A stretch of DNA of 64,000 bases. It comes from Larix kaempferi. Its lineage: Eukaryota; Streptophyta; Pinopsida; Pinales; Pinaceae. The position numbers were made by a program, and so were the translations under genes. The stretch covers positions 2,928,501 to 2,992,500 of the forward strand of contig BSBM01000076.1 of NCBI GenBank assembly GCA_027924585.1, written 5' to 3'. The notes beneath the pieces were generated by a model. The model ran no database searches. It worked only from the letters and a program-made list of their open reading frames with translations, and was not told the origin of the DNA. This document shows, one piece after another, positions 23,016 through 36,730 of the stretch (the stretch's first letter is position 1; every line of letters begins with the position of its first letter).

Positions 23016-26000
23016 TGTTATCAACTGTATCTGTACAATAGTTGAAACCTTATTGAGCCGCCAGTGTTGGAACACATCAGTGTTCACTTCCAGAGTATAT
23101 GGGTTTCAGATATTTGGGTCTAGCCAGTTTTGTTTTTGAGTCGACATGACCATGGCCCCATGGGGGTTTGTAACAAAGTGTGCTAGTAGGGTATGAGTGG
23201 CTCGGTTCCCCATGACTTGATTAAGAAACTAAGGTATTCCAGGGAGTTTTTTCCCTTGTCAATTATACTTTGCTTAAGGCGATGTATAATCGATAAGGTT
23301 TTCTCCCGCTTCCTCCAAAGCTGGAATGCCTGATTTTGAAAATCTGAGCCGTGGGGGGTTATTAGAGTCCAACTAATATGTATAAACCTACTAGACACTA
23401 TTAGAATAGATTTTGGTCATGTCCTAAGTCTCTAGGACCCCTAGAAAAAATTTCGAAAAAATTTTACCAGGTCCGTTGAGTTTGGGTTTTTTAATTATTT
23501 TTTAAATTTTAATAAATTTCTCTACCTACTCTAGAAGCTCCAAACATAACCTATGTCAACTCAACTACCACCACTCCAAGCCTCCTGATGACTAGTTTGT
23601 GATTGGAAATCAAGTTTTGTCAATTGTTATTTGGCTCTCTTTGACCAAATTCGAATTAGGGTTTTAGTATGAGGTTCTACTATAAAGAGAGGCCCATTTT
23701 GGGTTATTATCTCATGGAATTTTTGTGCACCATCACTCTGGCAATTTTGTACTAGCTCATAGCAATTGCTATCTTGAAATAAAATAACGACTTTGGAGGT
23801 CTACATGGAGTGCTTTACTTGTTCATGAGGATTGTCTACACATGATAAGGTGATATTGTGCTATTATATTTGCTCATATTTGTTGTATTTGGTCATTCTT
23901 TTGCTTGGAAGTCTTTTTTAAGACCATATGATGAACATTTGAAGGTACAAGTTGTTCATTTATGTTGTATTTCATGTGATTTAGAAGTGCAAACTGTAGT
24001 TGGCAATATTTATGCATCTTCTTGTCCCATTTTATTTGACATACTAAGTTTGATCAAGTACTCTTGTGAGTTATATGTATTGTGCAGATATATAGAAGTG
24101 AAGAGGAGCTTGAGCTCGGATGCATCTCTCTCTCCTTCACGAACATTTTTCTAACATGTTTAGCATTTCAGGGCTCTCCAAAAGTTAAACCAGTGATTCA
24201 AGCTTGACCTTGAGAAGTTGTTCTAAAGTCCATCCATCAAAATATTTTATCAATTTTGGTTACTACATCCCAAGGGTTTTCTTCTTCAAACCTTCCTTTT
24301 TCTCCTTGAATCCCTTTGCCTTGACTTGCTAGCCCATTCTTCCCTTGCCCTAGTCTAGCCCTACCTCCTTCTAGCTCTTGTCTTACCTCTCTTAAGGGCT
24401 TTCTTCCTCTCGTTTTGTTCCTACACTATCCCTCTTGTCCCCCTTCTAGTCTCCCCTCTTCATCCTTTTCGTCCACCTCTATTTATTAGCTCCCTTTACT
24501 TTTCATTTTCCTCCCTTCTTTCCATTCGCTCAACTCCTTTCCTCTCCTCCATCCTCTCATCTCCCTCCATTTAGCTCCTTCATCCTCTTCGTTTTTGCCC
24601 TCAAGTTTGCTCCTCTTCCCCTTCTCGTCCATCTCCATTTCTAGCCCTAAAACAACAACAAAACAAACAAAAAACTTGTTAAGTATTTGTTAGTGATTAG
24701 ATCTCATGCTTTGAGGAGTTAGTAGTTAGGCATTGCTAGATTTTATCATACTTTGCATTTGGCCTTGTTAGGATCTAGTTTGCATCTAGTTTATTTTGTT
24801 AATCAAACTTGCATCTTAGATTTCATTGTTATGGTAGGCTTGCATTGTTTATTCAACTTTCTAGTATAGATCTTAGATTTCATTTTTGTTTTACATCTTG
24901 GATCTTAGATTAGTTTAGTTTTAAAATTTTATTTTGATTTGATTAACAATGACGTGTGCCTAAGCTTTGTTGTGCAGGTGCCTAAAGGAAAGATCCATAA
25001 CAAACAAGGAAAAAAAGAATTGAAGAAGTGCAAAAAGCTAAGGAGAAGACAAAACCAAAGATTTATAGAACCAATCTCCTTTTTTGTATAAGCCATAAAG
25101 GGCCATTCAAATCTTGATTCATAGTTGTTTATTTCCTTGAAAAGACCTCTTGAGGGTTTTATCCCCGAAGGCAATTGTAACCCAAGTAATAAAAAGGCTA
25201 GGTGGGATAGTGCCTCCCACACTTAGTTTCTCCTTCCCCATTTGGGGAAGTTTGTTCATGCATGCTTAGATTAGTTTCATTTTCAGTTCTTAGATTGAAA
25301 TCTGTTTCCTGTACTTAGAATAATTTCTCTTCCAAGCCTTGACTAGAGTAAGCTAACTTTGGGATTGCATCCCAAAGGCCACATAGTTTTGTGGTAGCTT
25401 CTTGTTCCCCCATCAGCTTCTTGTGGACATCCAGCTAGCTGGAAGGTTTCCAAGACCGGTGGTTTCTAGTGGTTGACCTTGTTCGGAGGTTGATCCCACC
25501 TTTAGAGTAGAATTGCTTGGTAGAGCACTAGATCTTTCAGTTACTTCATTTCATCTTTTGCAAGTAGCATACTAATTGTCTTTATATTTCTTTTGAGCTA
25601 TCACTTGTTTAAATTCTACAAAGCTCCATAATTGTTTCCACTATTATTTCATTTTCTTGCAATAAAATGAACAAAGTCTCTTGAACTTGGCCAAATCCAA
25701 GTCAAGAGCACTCTCTGTCGGAGAGCATATAGACTTGCATGTTCCCCCTGCATTAGGCATTTTTTAAATTAGAAAGTCTCTTGATCTGTGGTCATAAGAT
25801 CAAGTCAAGAGTGCTCTCTGTCGGAGAGTTGAACAAGTGCTCTAATAAATAAAACTTTTCAACCCATACTTCCCTTTTAATTAATTTATCTTGGTCTTTT
25901 GTCTTACACCTGTATGCTCTGCCAACCGGAAACGGTTGGGCTAGTACTCAGAAAGGTGGAAGGCTTGTTAAATTCATAAGTGATAACATTAATTAAAACT

Positions 26001-26764
26001 TTACCCAAAACCCCAACCAAGACAAAATCACTGAGTACTTCCTGAAACAGGTGGTGCCGGGAATCCACTGTCAGACTCGAGGGCAGTCAAGCTATAAGAA
26101 CACTTGTTCTCTAAATCTAGGTGCTCCCGACCTATCATCTAAAAGGTTGCCAGTGTTTTTTCTCGGTTAAGGTTCCACTTCTTGAATATCCTTGGTTTTA
26201 GCCTAATAATCAAGACCATTAAAATCTTCAATTTACAAAGATAATCTGCACAACGATCTCACAAACGACATTTCTTCAAGACCCACACTTTCAGCATCAC
26301 AATCTTTATTTTTCTTGACTCCATAAGGCACTGGTTGTTTAAAAGCATATATATTGATCAGGACCATTTGTCCTTGTGTTTATTTCATATTGTGAATGCT
26401 TTAGAAATTAATCAAGTCTTGAATCATTTTGCCATCTTGTTATCTTGTTTCGCAACGTGGATTGCTGGTTATCTGTTTTTTATTTTCTCATATTTCTTGG
26501 TCTCATCACAAAAAACTCCTAAAGCAACACTCATCCACATCACCCCATTCAAAAAACATTTTAAAAACACAAGAGCATTAGACAACTCTTTTTTAGGGAC
26601 TCCCCCCCTTGGCTTCATTAGGAGTTTGCCTAAACGGAGGAGCTGGGATTTAGGTGACAGTACCTGGCTCATTGCTTGCCCCCAAGGCCACACCTCTCTC
26701 ACTTGTAGTGAAGAGACAGCTTTCGAAAGATTTCCGCTACTGGTGTGCAATCTGGCGGACAACA
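23016..26764 (+). mobile_element. Solo LTR X3 of family X
   Basis: TGTTATCAACTGTATCTG to GGCGGACAACA, 3749 bp, with exact 5-bp duplications GGATC (23011-23015, 26765-26769). It is about 1.1 kb shorter than X2; part of the difference is missing U3 sequence after about 23520. TATAAA is at 23681 and AATAAA at 23778. Hairpins: 25233-25250 (CCCC/GGGG), about 25677-25730 and 25776-25830 (compound), 25922-25939 (GAAA loop), 26616-26636 (bulged A). Confidence 0.88.
23681..23783 (+). promoter_or_regulatory. X3 LTR core promoter and poly(A) signal
   Basis: TATAAAGAGAGGCCC at 23681 and AATAAA at 23778-23783, the same arrangement as X2. Confidence 0.65.
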
Positions 26765-26769
26765 GGATC

Positions 26770-27679
26770 TAAGTTAGAAACATCAAAGACTGCATCTTAC
26801 AGATGCAAGGCAAGGAAGTTAAAATTTTCAGATAGTGAAACTGAGTCTTCAAGTGGAATTTCAGCTAAACAGAATAAACATAATTACAAAGAATCTAGCG
26901 AAAGTAGTGATGGTGATAAGTATAGTAGGAAAAGTAAACCCTATGAAGAAATTTCTGGTGAATTTAAAAAGACAAAACCTCCTATATTCAATGGTGATAT
27001 TGAAACCGGAGAAGAAGCAGAAGCTTGGATTTCAGGAATGAAAAAGTACTTTCAGATTTACAATTACTCTAATGAATTAATAACAAAGATGGCAATTTAT
27101 AATTTAACGGGAAAGGCTGACATTTGGTGGCAAGACAGTAAGAAACTAAAATGCATTAAAGAACGTCACTTAACTTGGTAAAATTTCAAGAAATACTTTA
27201 AAAGAAAATACTTGTTGGAACAATATTATGAAGAAAAAGCTAAAGAATTTTATGATTTAAAACTAGGAACTTATACAATGAAGGAACTGTGCAGTAAATT
27301 TCTGAGTTTGTAACGTTATGTACCTTATTTTGTTTATGAAAAACTGAAAGTACAACGTTTTCTCAGTTGTTTACCAACAATTTACAAGGAGAGAAAACTG
27401 AATATGACAATCCATAAACATTGGGTGAAGCCATGAGAAAAGCAAATTTTTGTTATGACCAAAATAAGAACAAAAGAGATAATGTACCAAGTTGGAAGAA
27501 CATAAAACATGAAATCTTTGGACACAAAAGAAAAGTGATGATATTTAATAATACTTCTGGAAATAATCATCAAAACTATCAGATAAATAACTTCAGAAGT
27601 TTTAGGCCACAAAATCCTACAGTCATAAAAGAAAAAGAAGCAACTGCTGGTTATAATAAAAATATTATGCAAAAGGAAC
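26770..27679 (+). pseudogene. Ty3/gypsy element D gag, central domain
   Basis: Continuation of element D gag after X3. A Ser/Glu/Lys-rich linker leads into the retrotransposon gag domain: KPPIFNGDIETGEEAEAW (about 26980-27030), then YNLTGKADIWWQD (about 27100-27140), then the FKKYFKRKYL and Y..LK.G..TM stretch. In-frame TAA stops lie at 27179 and 27311 and a TGA at 27434. The frame then changes and reads AMRKANFCYDQNKNK to 27679. L-C inserts at 27680 (target GGAAC). It would make the particle protein; this copy is dead. Confidence 0.85.
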
Positions 27680-29320
27680 TGGTATCACACAACTTTTAGT
27701 TGTCCCTAGTGGTATCCCATTCGAGATGGTAGAAGAGATGGACAACTAAAGAGGTGACCCAAGAGATGCCACGGTTCCCAATGCATGCTGGGAGTCACGT
27801 CAACCGAGGCACTCTTCACTTTAGATCAAGATGAATCAAGACCTAGGGGGAGACCCTATAACCAATCAATGATAATTGGACCCAAACAAAGGTTCCTAGG
27901 GATATGTAAAAGACAAGTTACACAAACCAATGCAAGGTTAGGTGGACCTAGAAGTTTAAGTGTGGTTGAAAGAGGTTTAAGGAATGACTTATGTTTCAAC
28001 CAATGAATGATTTAGGCCAGATAATGAGATCAAAGGACAAGATCTAGTACCATGAAATACACAATTGGGACCCACTTCCTTGGGATATGGAAATAGCTCA
28101 AGTGGGACCCACAAGGTGAAGTTAGGGGTGCAAATGGTACTAAAGGGTATTTAATGAGTAGATCTATGGATATAAGATGAAACTATAGATACCCACATAT
28201 GGGATCTAGGAAATGACACTGCTCCCAAGGAGTGCGAATTGCCCTAGGTGGCTAGTGCCTTGAGTGGATGGGAAAATGGAGTCAAAAGGATGTCAAATTA
28301 TAGATCGGGACACCTAAGATGTTAATCACGTGGTTTACCCAAGATGTGATGGTTGGATTTTACTAGATCTAATATTTCACTATGTGACCCAAGTGGACAA
28401 CAATCCCCAAAATGAGGAATGATATCCCCAAGGCAGAACTTCACAAAGTGAGACACTAGATGTAGGTTTCAAGGTATGCTTGTTTCAAATCCAATGGGAT
28501 CTCAACCACCCACGTCCTAGAGGTGGACAAACTCAAACACCCAAGGAGTGCGACTTTGCCCAAGGAGGGCTAAAAGCATGGTAAAATGTGTCAAATCAAG
28601 TCCAATGACCACCAAACTTTAGATCCAAGTAGTTTAGGCAAGTATCAATGTGGATCTAGAAAATCAAAGTGATCCAATGGCTAGATCTCCATAGATCTGA
28701 GATGGAAAATGCATCACCAAATTGACCCAAGTGGGGCACAACCCTCAAAATGAGGAATGGGGCCTGTTATCACACAACTTGTAGTTGCCCCTAGAGGTAT
28801 CCCATCTGGGACGGTAGAGGAGATAGGCAACTAAAGAGGTGACCCAAGAGATGCCACGGTTCCCAATGCAATGTGGGAGTCACGTCAACCGAGGCACTCT
28901 TCGCTTTAGGTCAAGGTGTAACTAGACCAAGGGGGAGACCCTATACCCCAATCACAGTTGATTGGATCCAAACAAAGGTTTCTAAAGGTAGGTAAATGAT
29001 GAGTTACGGAAACCAATGCAAGGCTAAGTGGACCTAAGAGTTAAGGAATGGTTGAAGGTGGTGTAATGGATAGTTAATGTTTCAACCTATGTATGGTTTA
29101 GGCCACATGATGGGGTATGATAACTAGGTGTAGTACCATAAGCTTACACAAATGGGTCTTGTGTTCTTGGGAAGTGTGAAATGATTCTAGGTAGGCCCAC
29201 AAAGTGAAGTTAGGTGTGAGGTTGGTACTATAGGTTAGATGTAGGCTAGATCTATGAGTTTGAGTTGGTTATAGGAGCACCCATGTACTAGATCTAGGGT
29301 TTGACACAAATCCCAAGGAG

Positions 29321-30135
29321 TGCGCCTTGCTTGGAGAAGGACTAGTGCCTTGTTGGATGGGCTAATGGGGTCAAAAAGTATGTCAAAGTGTAGATCGGGA
29401 CACCTAGAAGCCAAGTCAAGTGGGTTGAGTGAGATCCAATGGTTGGATCTTACTAGATCTAGGTTTTTAAGTGATTACCCTAAGTGGACCACAATCCCTT
29501 AAAACAAGGAATGCAATCCCCAAGGCGGATCTTGACGAAAGGACAATATAGACCTAGGTTTCAAGGCATGGGCATTCCAAATCCACGAAAATCTCAAACA
29601 CCCACTTCCTAGAAGTGGACCAACTCAAATCTTCAAGGGGATGCGACTTGCTCAAGGAAGGGCAAAAGATGGGTTTGGTGGACCAAATCAAGTCCAATGG
29701 CCACCAAACTGTAGATCCAAGTGGCTTGTACCCCGATCTATGTATCTTCAAAATTTCAAGTGAATACAATGGCTAGATCTTAGTAGATCTAAGTTTTAAG
29801 GTACCAAGAAGGTCAAAAGCGGGTTTCAACCCCTTAAAACATGGAAAGATGTCCACAAGGTAGTTTTCACCAAAGTAAGGATATGGGTTTAGGTTATCAA
29901 GTGTCTAGAATGCAAATCAATTGAGATCTCACCTACCCATGTGCTAGATCTAGCCCAACAAGCCTCTCTCTAGGAAGTGCGATTTGGGTCAAGGAGGGCT
30001 TTTTGCCTTGAAAAGTGGGTCAATTCTTAGCCAATCACCACCAAACTATAGATCCAAATAGGGGTGGATGCTATAGAAGTGGGTTTTCAATATCTCTTCA
30101 AGAACAAGGTTAGATCTAAGTAGATCTAAAAAATA
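29321..30135. repeat. Degenerate ~320-bp repeat units in family L U5
   Basis: The phrase AGTGCG[AC][CT]TTG...CAAGGA[GA]GGC recurs at 29321, 29642 and 29978, each followed by ACCAAACTATAGATCC-like and CTAGATCTNAGTAGATCTA-like phrases. The same triplet is in L-K (about 53811, 54134, 54472) and more copies are in L-C. Confidence 0.6.
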
Positions 30136-30668
30136 CCAAAAACAAGGGTTTTAATTTGATTAGGGTTTTTTGTGATCTAGAAATTATGGAAGATTCAAGG
30201 AAGAGAAGATCATACCTCTTGGGACATACCTGTATGAAGAGATGAATGCTAGTTGAGACGAGGATTACTTTGCCAAAGATCAAATGGAGAATTGTTGAAG
30301 CCCTCTTGCCAAATCAATTTTTCCAAGCCACATGTGATTCCTTCTAACCTGTCAAGCCAAGGAGCAAAGCATCAATCAGTTTAACAAATTCAAGGTAGAT
30401 ACAAGCAAGAGAGAGAGAGAAACATAGAATAGTTGACACAAAGGCAAAACTACTCCCTGTCAAACCCAAAACGACTTCTTCCAAGCTTGAAGGGAAAGCC
30501 TCCCCACCAATTCGCACTTGTCAAAATCGCCCTCTTAACCTGCAAATAAAGTATGGCAAACATGCAAGATAGCTACAATAGATCCTCCAGTGCAATGGGC
30601 AATAGCATTTACAATCGAAACAACCAACATCCACTCCAATCCAAGCATGTACTCCAAAAGCTACAAAT

Positions 30669-30737
30669 TTTATTCCAAGAGCCAAGAGCCAAAAATCTCT
30701 AGATGACTTTTACAATGAGAGGCTCCCTCCTTAAATA
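30669..30737 (-). promoter_or_regulatory. L-B LTR core promoter and poly(A) signal
   Basis: Minus strand TATTTAAGGAGGGAG (30737 down) and AATAAA (30674-30669), the same as L-A. Confidence 0.55.
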
Positions 30738-33700
30738 GGATGGGGAGAGAGTACAATCCTAACCACTTTTTACATGAGTGGCTAAGATTAAAAGATCTCA
30801 AGATCTAATCAATGGCTAACAATAAATACATGGATCAACCATAAAATATAACAATAAGTGGACAAAATCGCCCTAGGAGAGGGGATCCCACCAAATCATG
30901 ATGACAAAATATCATAAGAGGCTTATGGTGGGTCCAAGGGGTAATTTTATCCCTCCTTGGTCAATCCCCATAGCACAATAACCAAAAAAATAATCATGAA
31001 TATACCAAATCGTGCCTCCATAGTGAAGTCGTGGTCCTCAAAAGACCTCAAAAATCCACAGAACGTGCCATAAGTGATGGATGCGGGCCCCGATGAAACT
31101 GAAACTGCTGGAGAAGGTGTGGAAGGTCCCGATCTATCATCACTGATCATCCCATGCCATAACTTTGCCTCAGTAGCCCAAATCGATTTCCTCAATAGCC
31201 ATTTCTACCAATCTTGAAATGCCTCGGGAAGCGTGAAACTGCCCCCAAACAGCCTCCTGGAGTGCTGGCGCTGTCAAGGTGAGGGCACCAGTGTGTCCGG
31301 AAGGGGGGTAATATGGTAAAAACAAGTGGCTGGACCACCCCCTCCATTATCAGCGCCCTAGGTCAACCAGATAAAAGTCATCTCTGCTCCGACAGGGCCT
31401 CCAACATACCAAAACTGCACTGGGACAGCCTACTGAGGCTCAATCATCACTGTAAGTGCCCGGAAATGAAAACAAACTGTCCCATTGGACTCAGAAGGTC
31501 CAAATCTATCCAAGATGTGTACCCATACACCATATGAGTCTCTGCATGATCAAAATAAATATCCAATATACCGGAACAAGGCCAATAATAATGCGCTGTA
31601 CATATACAAACACTGCTGTAACCCCAGAATCATCATCATAACCCTGTAGCTGCTGCATAGAGTCATCATGTATGTATACATAGACCATATATCATCTATC
31701 CATATTATCATAAGGTCCAACATCTCATGTCCCATGGTCTTCCATGGTCAAACTAGGTCTAACCAAGACCAAATATAACTCAGATCATCATCAATAGCTG
31801 CTGCAAAGTGTCAAGGTTAATATATGCTCTACAACTTATTCAAATAACAATTATAACACAGAGTAATCATGACTGGCGATCTAAATCCAAATATATAGTG
31901 TTGTTAATTATTATTATTACTCAGACTAGACTTTCAGGATCATACTCATTTCATAGTTGTGATCAATTTGCTAGTGAAGGGTGAAGGCTTAAATTAACTA
32001 GCTAGGCTAAGGGATGACTTAACTGTCTTGACTTTGTGACACTTTGGCAAGGGAAAGGGAATACACCATAGTATATACTGAATGAGCAATAACACAGGGA
32101 ATGGCGGTGTCTCACAAATGGATGAGTTGTTTAAAGAGGGTTTATTCACCTTCACAGATGTGCACAATCCATAATACAAATAAGGCCAGCAATTGTTTAG
32201 ATATAGATTTTAAGTTCCATTGCTTTTTGGGCCTGAAGTTTCCATAGCCTTGATCTATGTGTGTTTATAAACACATTGCATAGATTTACATTTATTTTAG
32301 GCTTTCTGCTGCTGGTGTGTTTTTAAGGCACTTGTTTACCTGAGCACTTCTAGGTGTGTCATGGACAGCTTGTTTACCTAGGTATTTATTTTCCACAAGA
32401 TATAACATTTTATTTTCATAGCCATTTTCATTTGGCATGCCTTTCATTCATGTGTGTTTAGAAACACATTGCATGAATGGGCTTTTCATACAAGATATAG
32501 CATTTCATTTTTCCAGATTTTGTATTCATGGCAGCACTAAAAGTTTCAGGTTTAGCCAACACAACTTTAGTGACTAGGGGGAATTCACAAGGAACTCCAA
32601 CTCGCCATAGGCAAGTTTTGTCACCAACTCAGAGCCGAGACACAATAAACAGGGAAACTCATCCAATACAGAGGCTACAGTGGAGAAAAGATCCTCCATG
32701 TCACTAGTCAAGTAGTAAGTCAGGGTGATAAACTAAAAGGTAGGTAATGGATGGATGAAGACAATGAATGATGGAGCCGACACTAGCAAGCCAAGGTATG
32801 GTGGAATGATCACCTCTATTCTCCCTAAGGAGGGTAATACCAATGAGTATGAATAGTGAACTTCTAAGTTTGAGTAGGGACAATAATATATATATAATAA
32901 GATCAACCAGGTCCACATATCTATATGATCGCCAGATCATGACACTAAGTGCTAAGACATGCTATAAGAATAAGTATAAAAGCAATATAACCATAACACA
33001 ATGATATACCTGCTGAGTCATATACCTGAATGCTCATCAACCTGTACCATCATCTGTCCTCTGAAACTGCTGCTGTAACTCTGGGCACTACTGACTGCTC
33101 TGTACCAATGGTATAATGGCTACATCGGTCATCTCTCTGAGTGTCCTGAGACTCAGTCATGGCATATGGAATACATATGCTGTCCAAAATCTGATAGTGA
33201 TCCATAGATAGCTGCTCATCTCATCATCTCAAAGTAAAGGAACTGGCTGAAATGTGCTCTGGAATCTGAAAAATAATGTATGGTAGCCCGGCTACTATAT
33301 ATGTGATAACAGGGCCCCCAAGGCAAAATCAACAAGGTGAAGCACTAGGGGTAGGTTATCAAGTGAGGAGAGTATGAATCAAGTGGGATCTCACCTACCC
33401 ATCTCTTGGAAGTAGCCCCAATAGCCTCCCTCAAGACGTGCGACCTCCGTCAAGAAGACTAATGTGCCTTGGAAAGTGTGTCAAATGAAGGCCAATCCTC
33501 ACCAAACTATAGATCCGAATTGCCATGGATGCTATAGAGGTAGGTTTTCAATATCTTACCCAAAGCTAAGCTAGATCCAAGTAGATTTAAGAAAAGGTGA
33601 AAAATGAGGGTTTTAATCAATTAGGGTTTTTATGATCTAGAAGTTATGGATAAGCCAAGGAAGAAGAAGGCCATACCTTTGGAGCATACCTGTATGAAGA

Positions 33701-36700
33701 GATGAATGCTAGTTGAGATGAGGATTACTTTTGCCAAAGATCAAATGAAGAATTTTTTTGAAGCCCTCTTGCCAAATCGATTTTCTCCAAGCCACATGTG
33801 TGTCCCTCTAACCTATCAAAACCAAGGAGCAAAGCATCAATCAGTTTAACATGTTGAAGGTAGATACAAGCAAGAAAGAGACAAGCAAAGAATAGTTGGT
33901 ACAAAGACAAAACCACTCCCTGATTAACCAAAACATCCTCCTCCAAGCTTAAAGGGCAAGCCTCCCTACCAATTCGCACTTGTCAAAGAAGTCTTCTCAA
34001 CTTGTAAAAAGATATGGCAAATTATGCAAGATAGCTACAATATATCCTCCAGTGCAATGGACAAAAGCATTTACAATCAAAACAACCAACAACCACTCCA
34101 AGATCCAAGCATGTACTCCAAAAGATAGAAATTTTATTCCAAGAGCCAAGAGCCACAATCTCTAGATTATTTTACAATGAGGGGGTCTCCTCCTTATATA
34201 GGATAATAAAGACCAAAACCCTAGATCTCAAAACCACTTTATGAAATGAGTGGCTGAGATTAAAATATCTTATTACATGATCAATGGCTAAGAATGAATC
34301 ATAACAATATAACACATGGATCACTCAAATAATGATGACGTCATAGCTAAAAGATACTCATGGAGGGTGACGTCATCCACTAGAGGGGGTAAAAGTACAA
34401 AAGCCCACCTCATATGACTAGGACATGACACATGAAGCTCATGGTGGGGCTAGGAGGCATCAATCCTTACTAGCTCATCCCCATGGCACAATAAAATAAT
34501 AAAATATGTCCAAAATAAATACAAATGATCAAATATGTCCTCAAAATCTGTGACAGACAAGCAGTAAAAGGCCTCCTGTGACCTCTGTGGACCCACCCAA
34601 GTGAAAATAGGGGGTTCACCCTGGAAGACCTCTGTGAAAACCAAGTGCCAAAACCTTGCCTCAATTTCCCAAATCGAATTCCTCAGTGACCCTTTTATCC
34701 CATTTCTGGACTGCCTTGATAACTGTGAAAGTGCTGAAACTGCCTCTTAGGGAACCTGCGCTGTCAAATTGAGCCTACCAGGCTCTCCAGAAGGGAGGAT
34801 AAATGGTAATAACAAGTGGCTGGACCACCCCCTCCTCATATAGCGCTCTAAGTGAATTGGCCTTTCATGGCCCCTGTTGCTCAGGCTGGGAAATCAGCCC
34901 CAAATCTGGTCAACAAGTGTAAAACTGCATCTATCACTGTTAGAAGTGCCCAGAACTAAAAGATAAGTTTCTCATTGGATACAAAAGACCCAAATCTACT
35001 AAGAGTGTGTACTCATACACCATGGGTTGCCCTGATGGGCTTACTATAGGGTCCACCATATATGGACAGTGCATAGTCTGATGATATGAAGTAATAATAA
35101 GACCTGCTGAACTGCATCAATCACCATCTGAATCATATGTCCATCATATAGTATCATCAATAGGAGTATGTGGGCCCATACATCATCATCAATAAGCCTT
35201 CATGGCCCACATCATCACGGATCGCAAGAAATGACCATAGTCAAACTAGGTTTGACTAGGTCCATATATAACCAAGGATAAATCATGTCAATAGACTAAG
35301 ACATGTTCCTCTAATCATACTCACAACTTAACTTAAAGTATAACATCATTCAGTGGCATTAATCATATTTATTTATTCCGTTGTTATTGATATTTACTTG
35401 CGCAATAGCTTAAATGACAAACTCACCCATTGGACATGGTCTAACTGCTAGCTAAGGATGAAGGCTACGAACAAGGCTGGGCAAAGGAGGTGACTTGTCT
35501 AACTCAACTAAAAGACACTTTGGACTGGGAGAAAGGGGAAACTACAAACTCTGTGCCGGACAAAATAACACAGGGGATGGTTGTGCCTCATAAATGGGTA
35601 AATTGTTCAGAGAGTGCTTATTCAACTTAGGCATCATGTCTACATCAAGTTGATCCAAGTTCATTAGGATCATTCAATTTCATTTCATGGCCTTTTTGGC
35701 CTACATAACCCTTCAGATCTCAGGTGTGTTGATAAGCACAACTAATTGCAGCTTGCATCCAGGGCATGTTTACATATATAAGGTCAGCAATTGTTTAGAT
35801 ATAGCATTTAAGAACCATTGCTTTTTGGACCTTTCTTATACTCTTCGAGGAGTATTTTTAGCAGTTCATCGCTCTTGCCCTTTTTTAGTTTCCATGGGCG
35901 AATTTATATAAGTTTCCATAAGTAGTACATGAGCTTTCAGTTTTATCCAACAACATCTCAAGTGACTAGGGGGAGTTCGAGCCAGTGCCAAACATCTAGA
36001 CAACCGACCAGAATGATTTAGCCCTACAATCCAACTTACCAAAGGCAATTTTTGTCACCAACTCAGAGCCAAGACACTAAACATACAGGGATGCGGTCCA
36101 AACACAGAGGTAGAAAAAGGGGAAGTCCTCAATACCAGAAAGTCAAGCAAGACAAGTCAAGGGTTAAAGCCAAATAAGGAAAGTCATGGATGGATGGAAT
36201 CAAGTGAAGGTGGAGCCTAAGCTAGCAGACAAATGGTGTCAAGAAAGACCATATCTATGCAAGGTAGTGAACCAGTGAGTTTTGTCAAACAACCTAGATG
36301 TGCAAGTAAAAGTCCATTTTAAATTATTATCAAGATAGTCCATTTTATACAGTTTGCCACATCATGAATTATATACCAAGCCAATGCTGTGAACATGACT
36401 AAAGCAACAAGATAATAATCCACAGTCAATGATCATACATCCATAGGTCATACAACATCATCACAAGAATAATCATCATATACCATCTGAAACACTGCTG
36501 CAATACATCTCTAGGCACTGAACTAAAACTGTATGGGATAAAGGGTCACATCGGTCATCAAATCTGAACTCTCAAGGCTCAGCCTTGACACAAGGTCTAA
36601 CGTAAGCCTGAGAAATACACTGCTCTGATCATGAGTGATCACAAAGTACAAAGTCATCATAGCCAAGCTCTGGAATGTGCAGAGATCTGCTAAGCAAGAA

Positions 36701-36730
36701 TAGTAGCCCTGCTACTATGGTGTGATAACA

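Larger units (their letters stand above)
28765..33311 (-). mobile_element. Solo LTR L-B (family L), nested in L-C
   Basis: The plus strand starts TGTTATCACACAACTTG and ends ATATATGTGATAACA, 4547 bp. Exact duplications GGGCC lie at 28760-28764 and 33312-33316, inside L-C. The minus strand is the LTR sense, with TATA-like 30737-30731 and AATAAA 30674-30669. It is nearly identical to L-A in opposite orientation, so both are recent. No coding content. Confidence 0.87.
27680..36730 (-). mobile_element. Solo LTR L-C (family L), interrupted by L-B
   Basis: The plus strand runs TGGTATCACACAAC...TGTGATAACA; the minus strand is the LTR sense. Exact 5-bp duplications GGAAC flank it (27675-27679 and 36731-36735). 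Without L-B and its duplication it is about 4.5 kb. TATATAA is on the minus strand at 34200-34194. Its U5 holds the degenerate ~320-bp repeat units (28211 and 28540). It splits element D gag from the zinc knuckle. Confidence 0.85.

Noticed and set aside
22603-23139. 178-codon frame read as one protein.
   Set aside because: It fuses the PBS leader, gag and the first 124 bp of the inserted X3 LTR; only 22741-23015 is gag.
26335-26772. 145-codon frame near the X3 end.
   Set aside because: It is LTR U5 running through the target duplication, with no domain and an equally long opposite frame.
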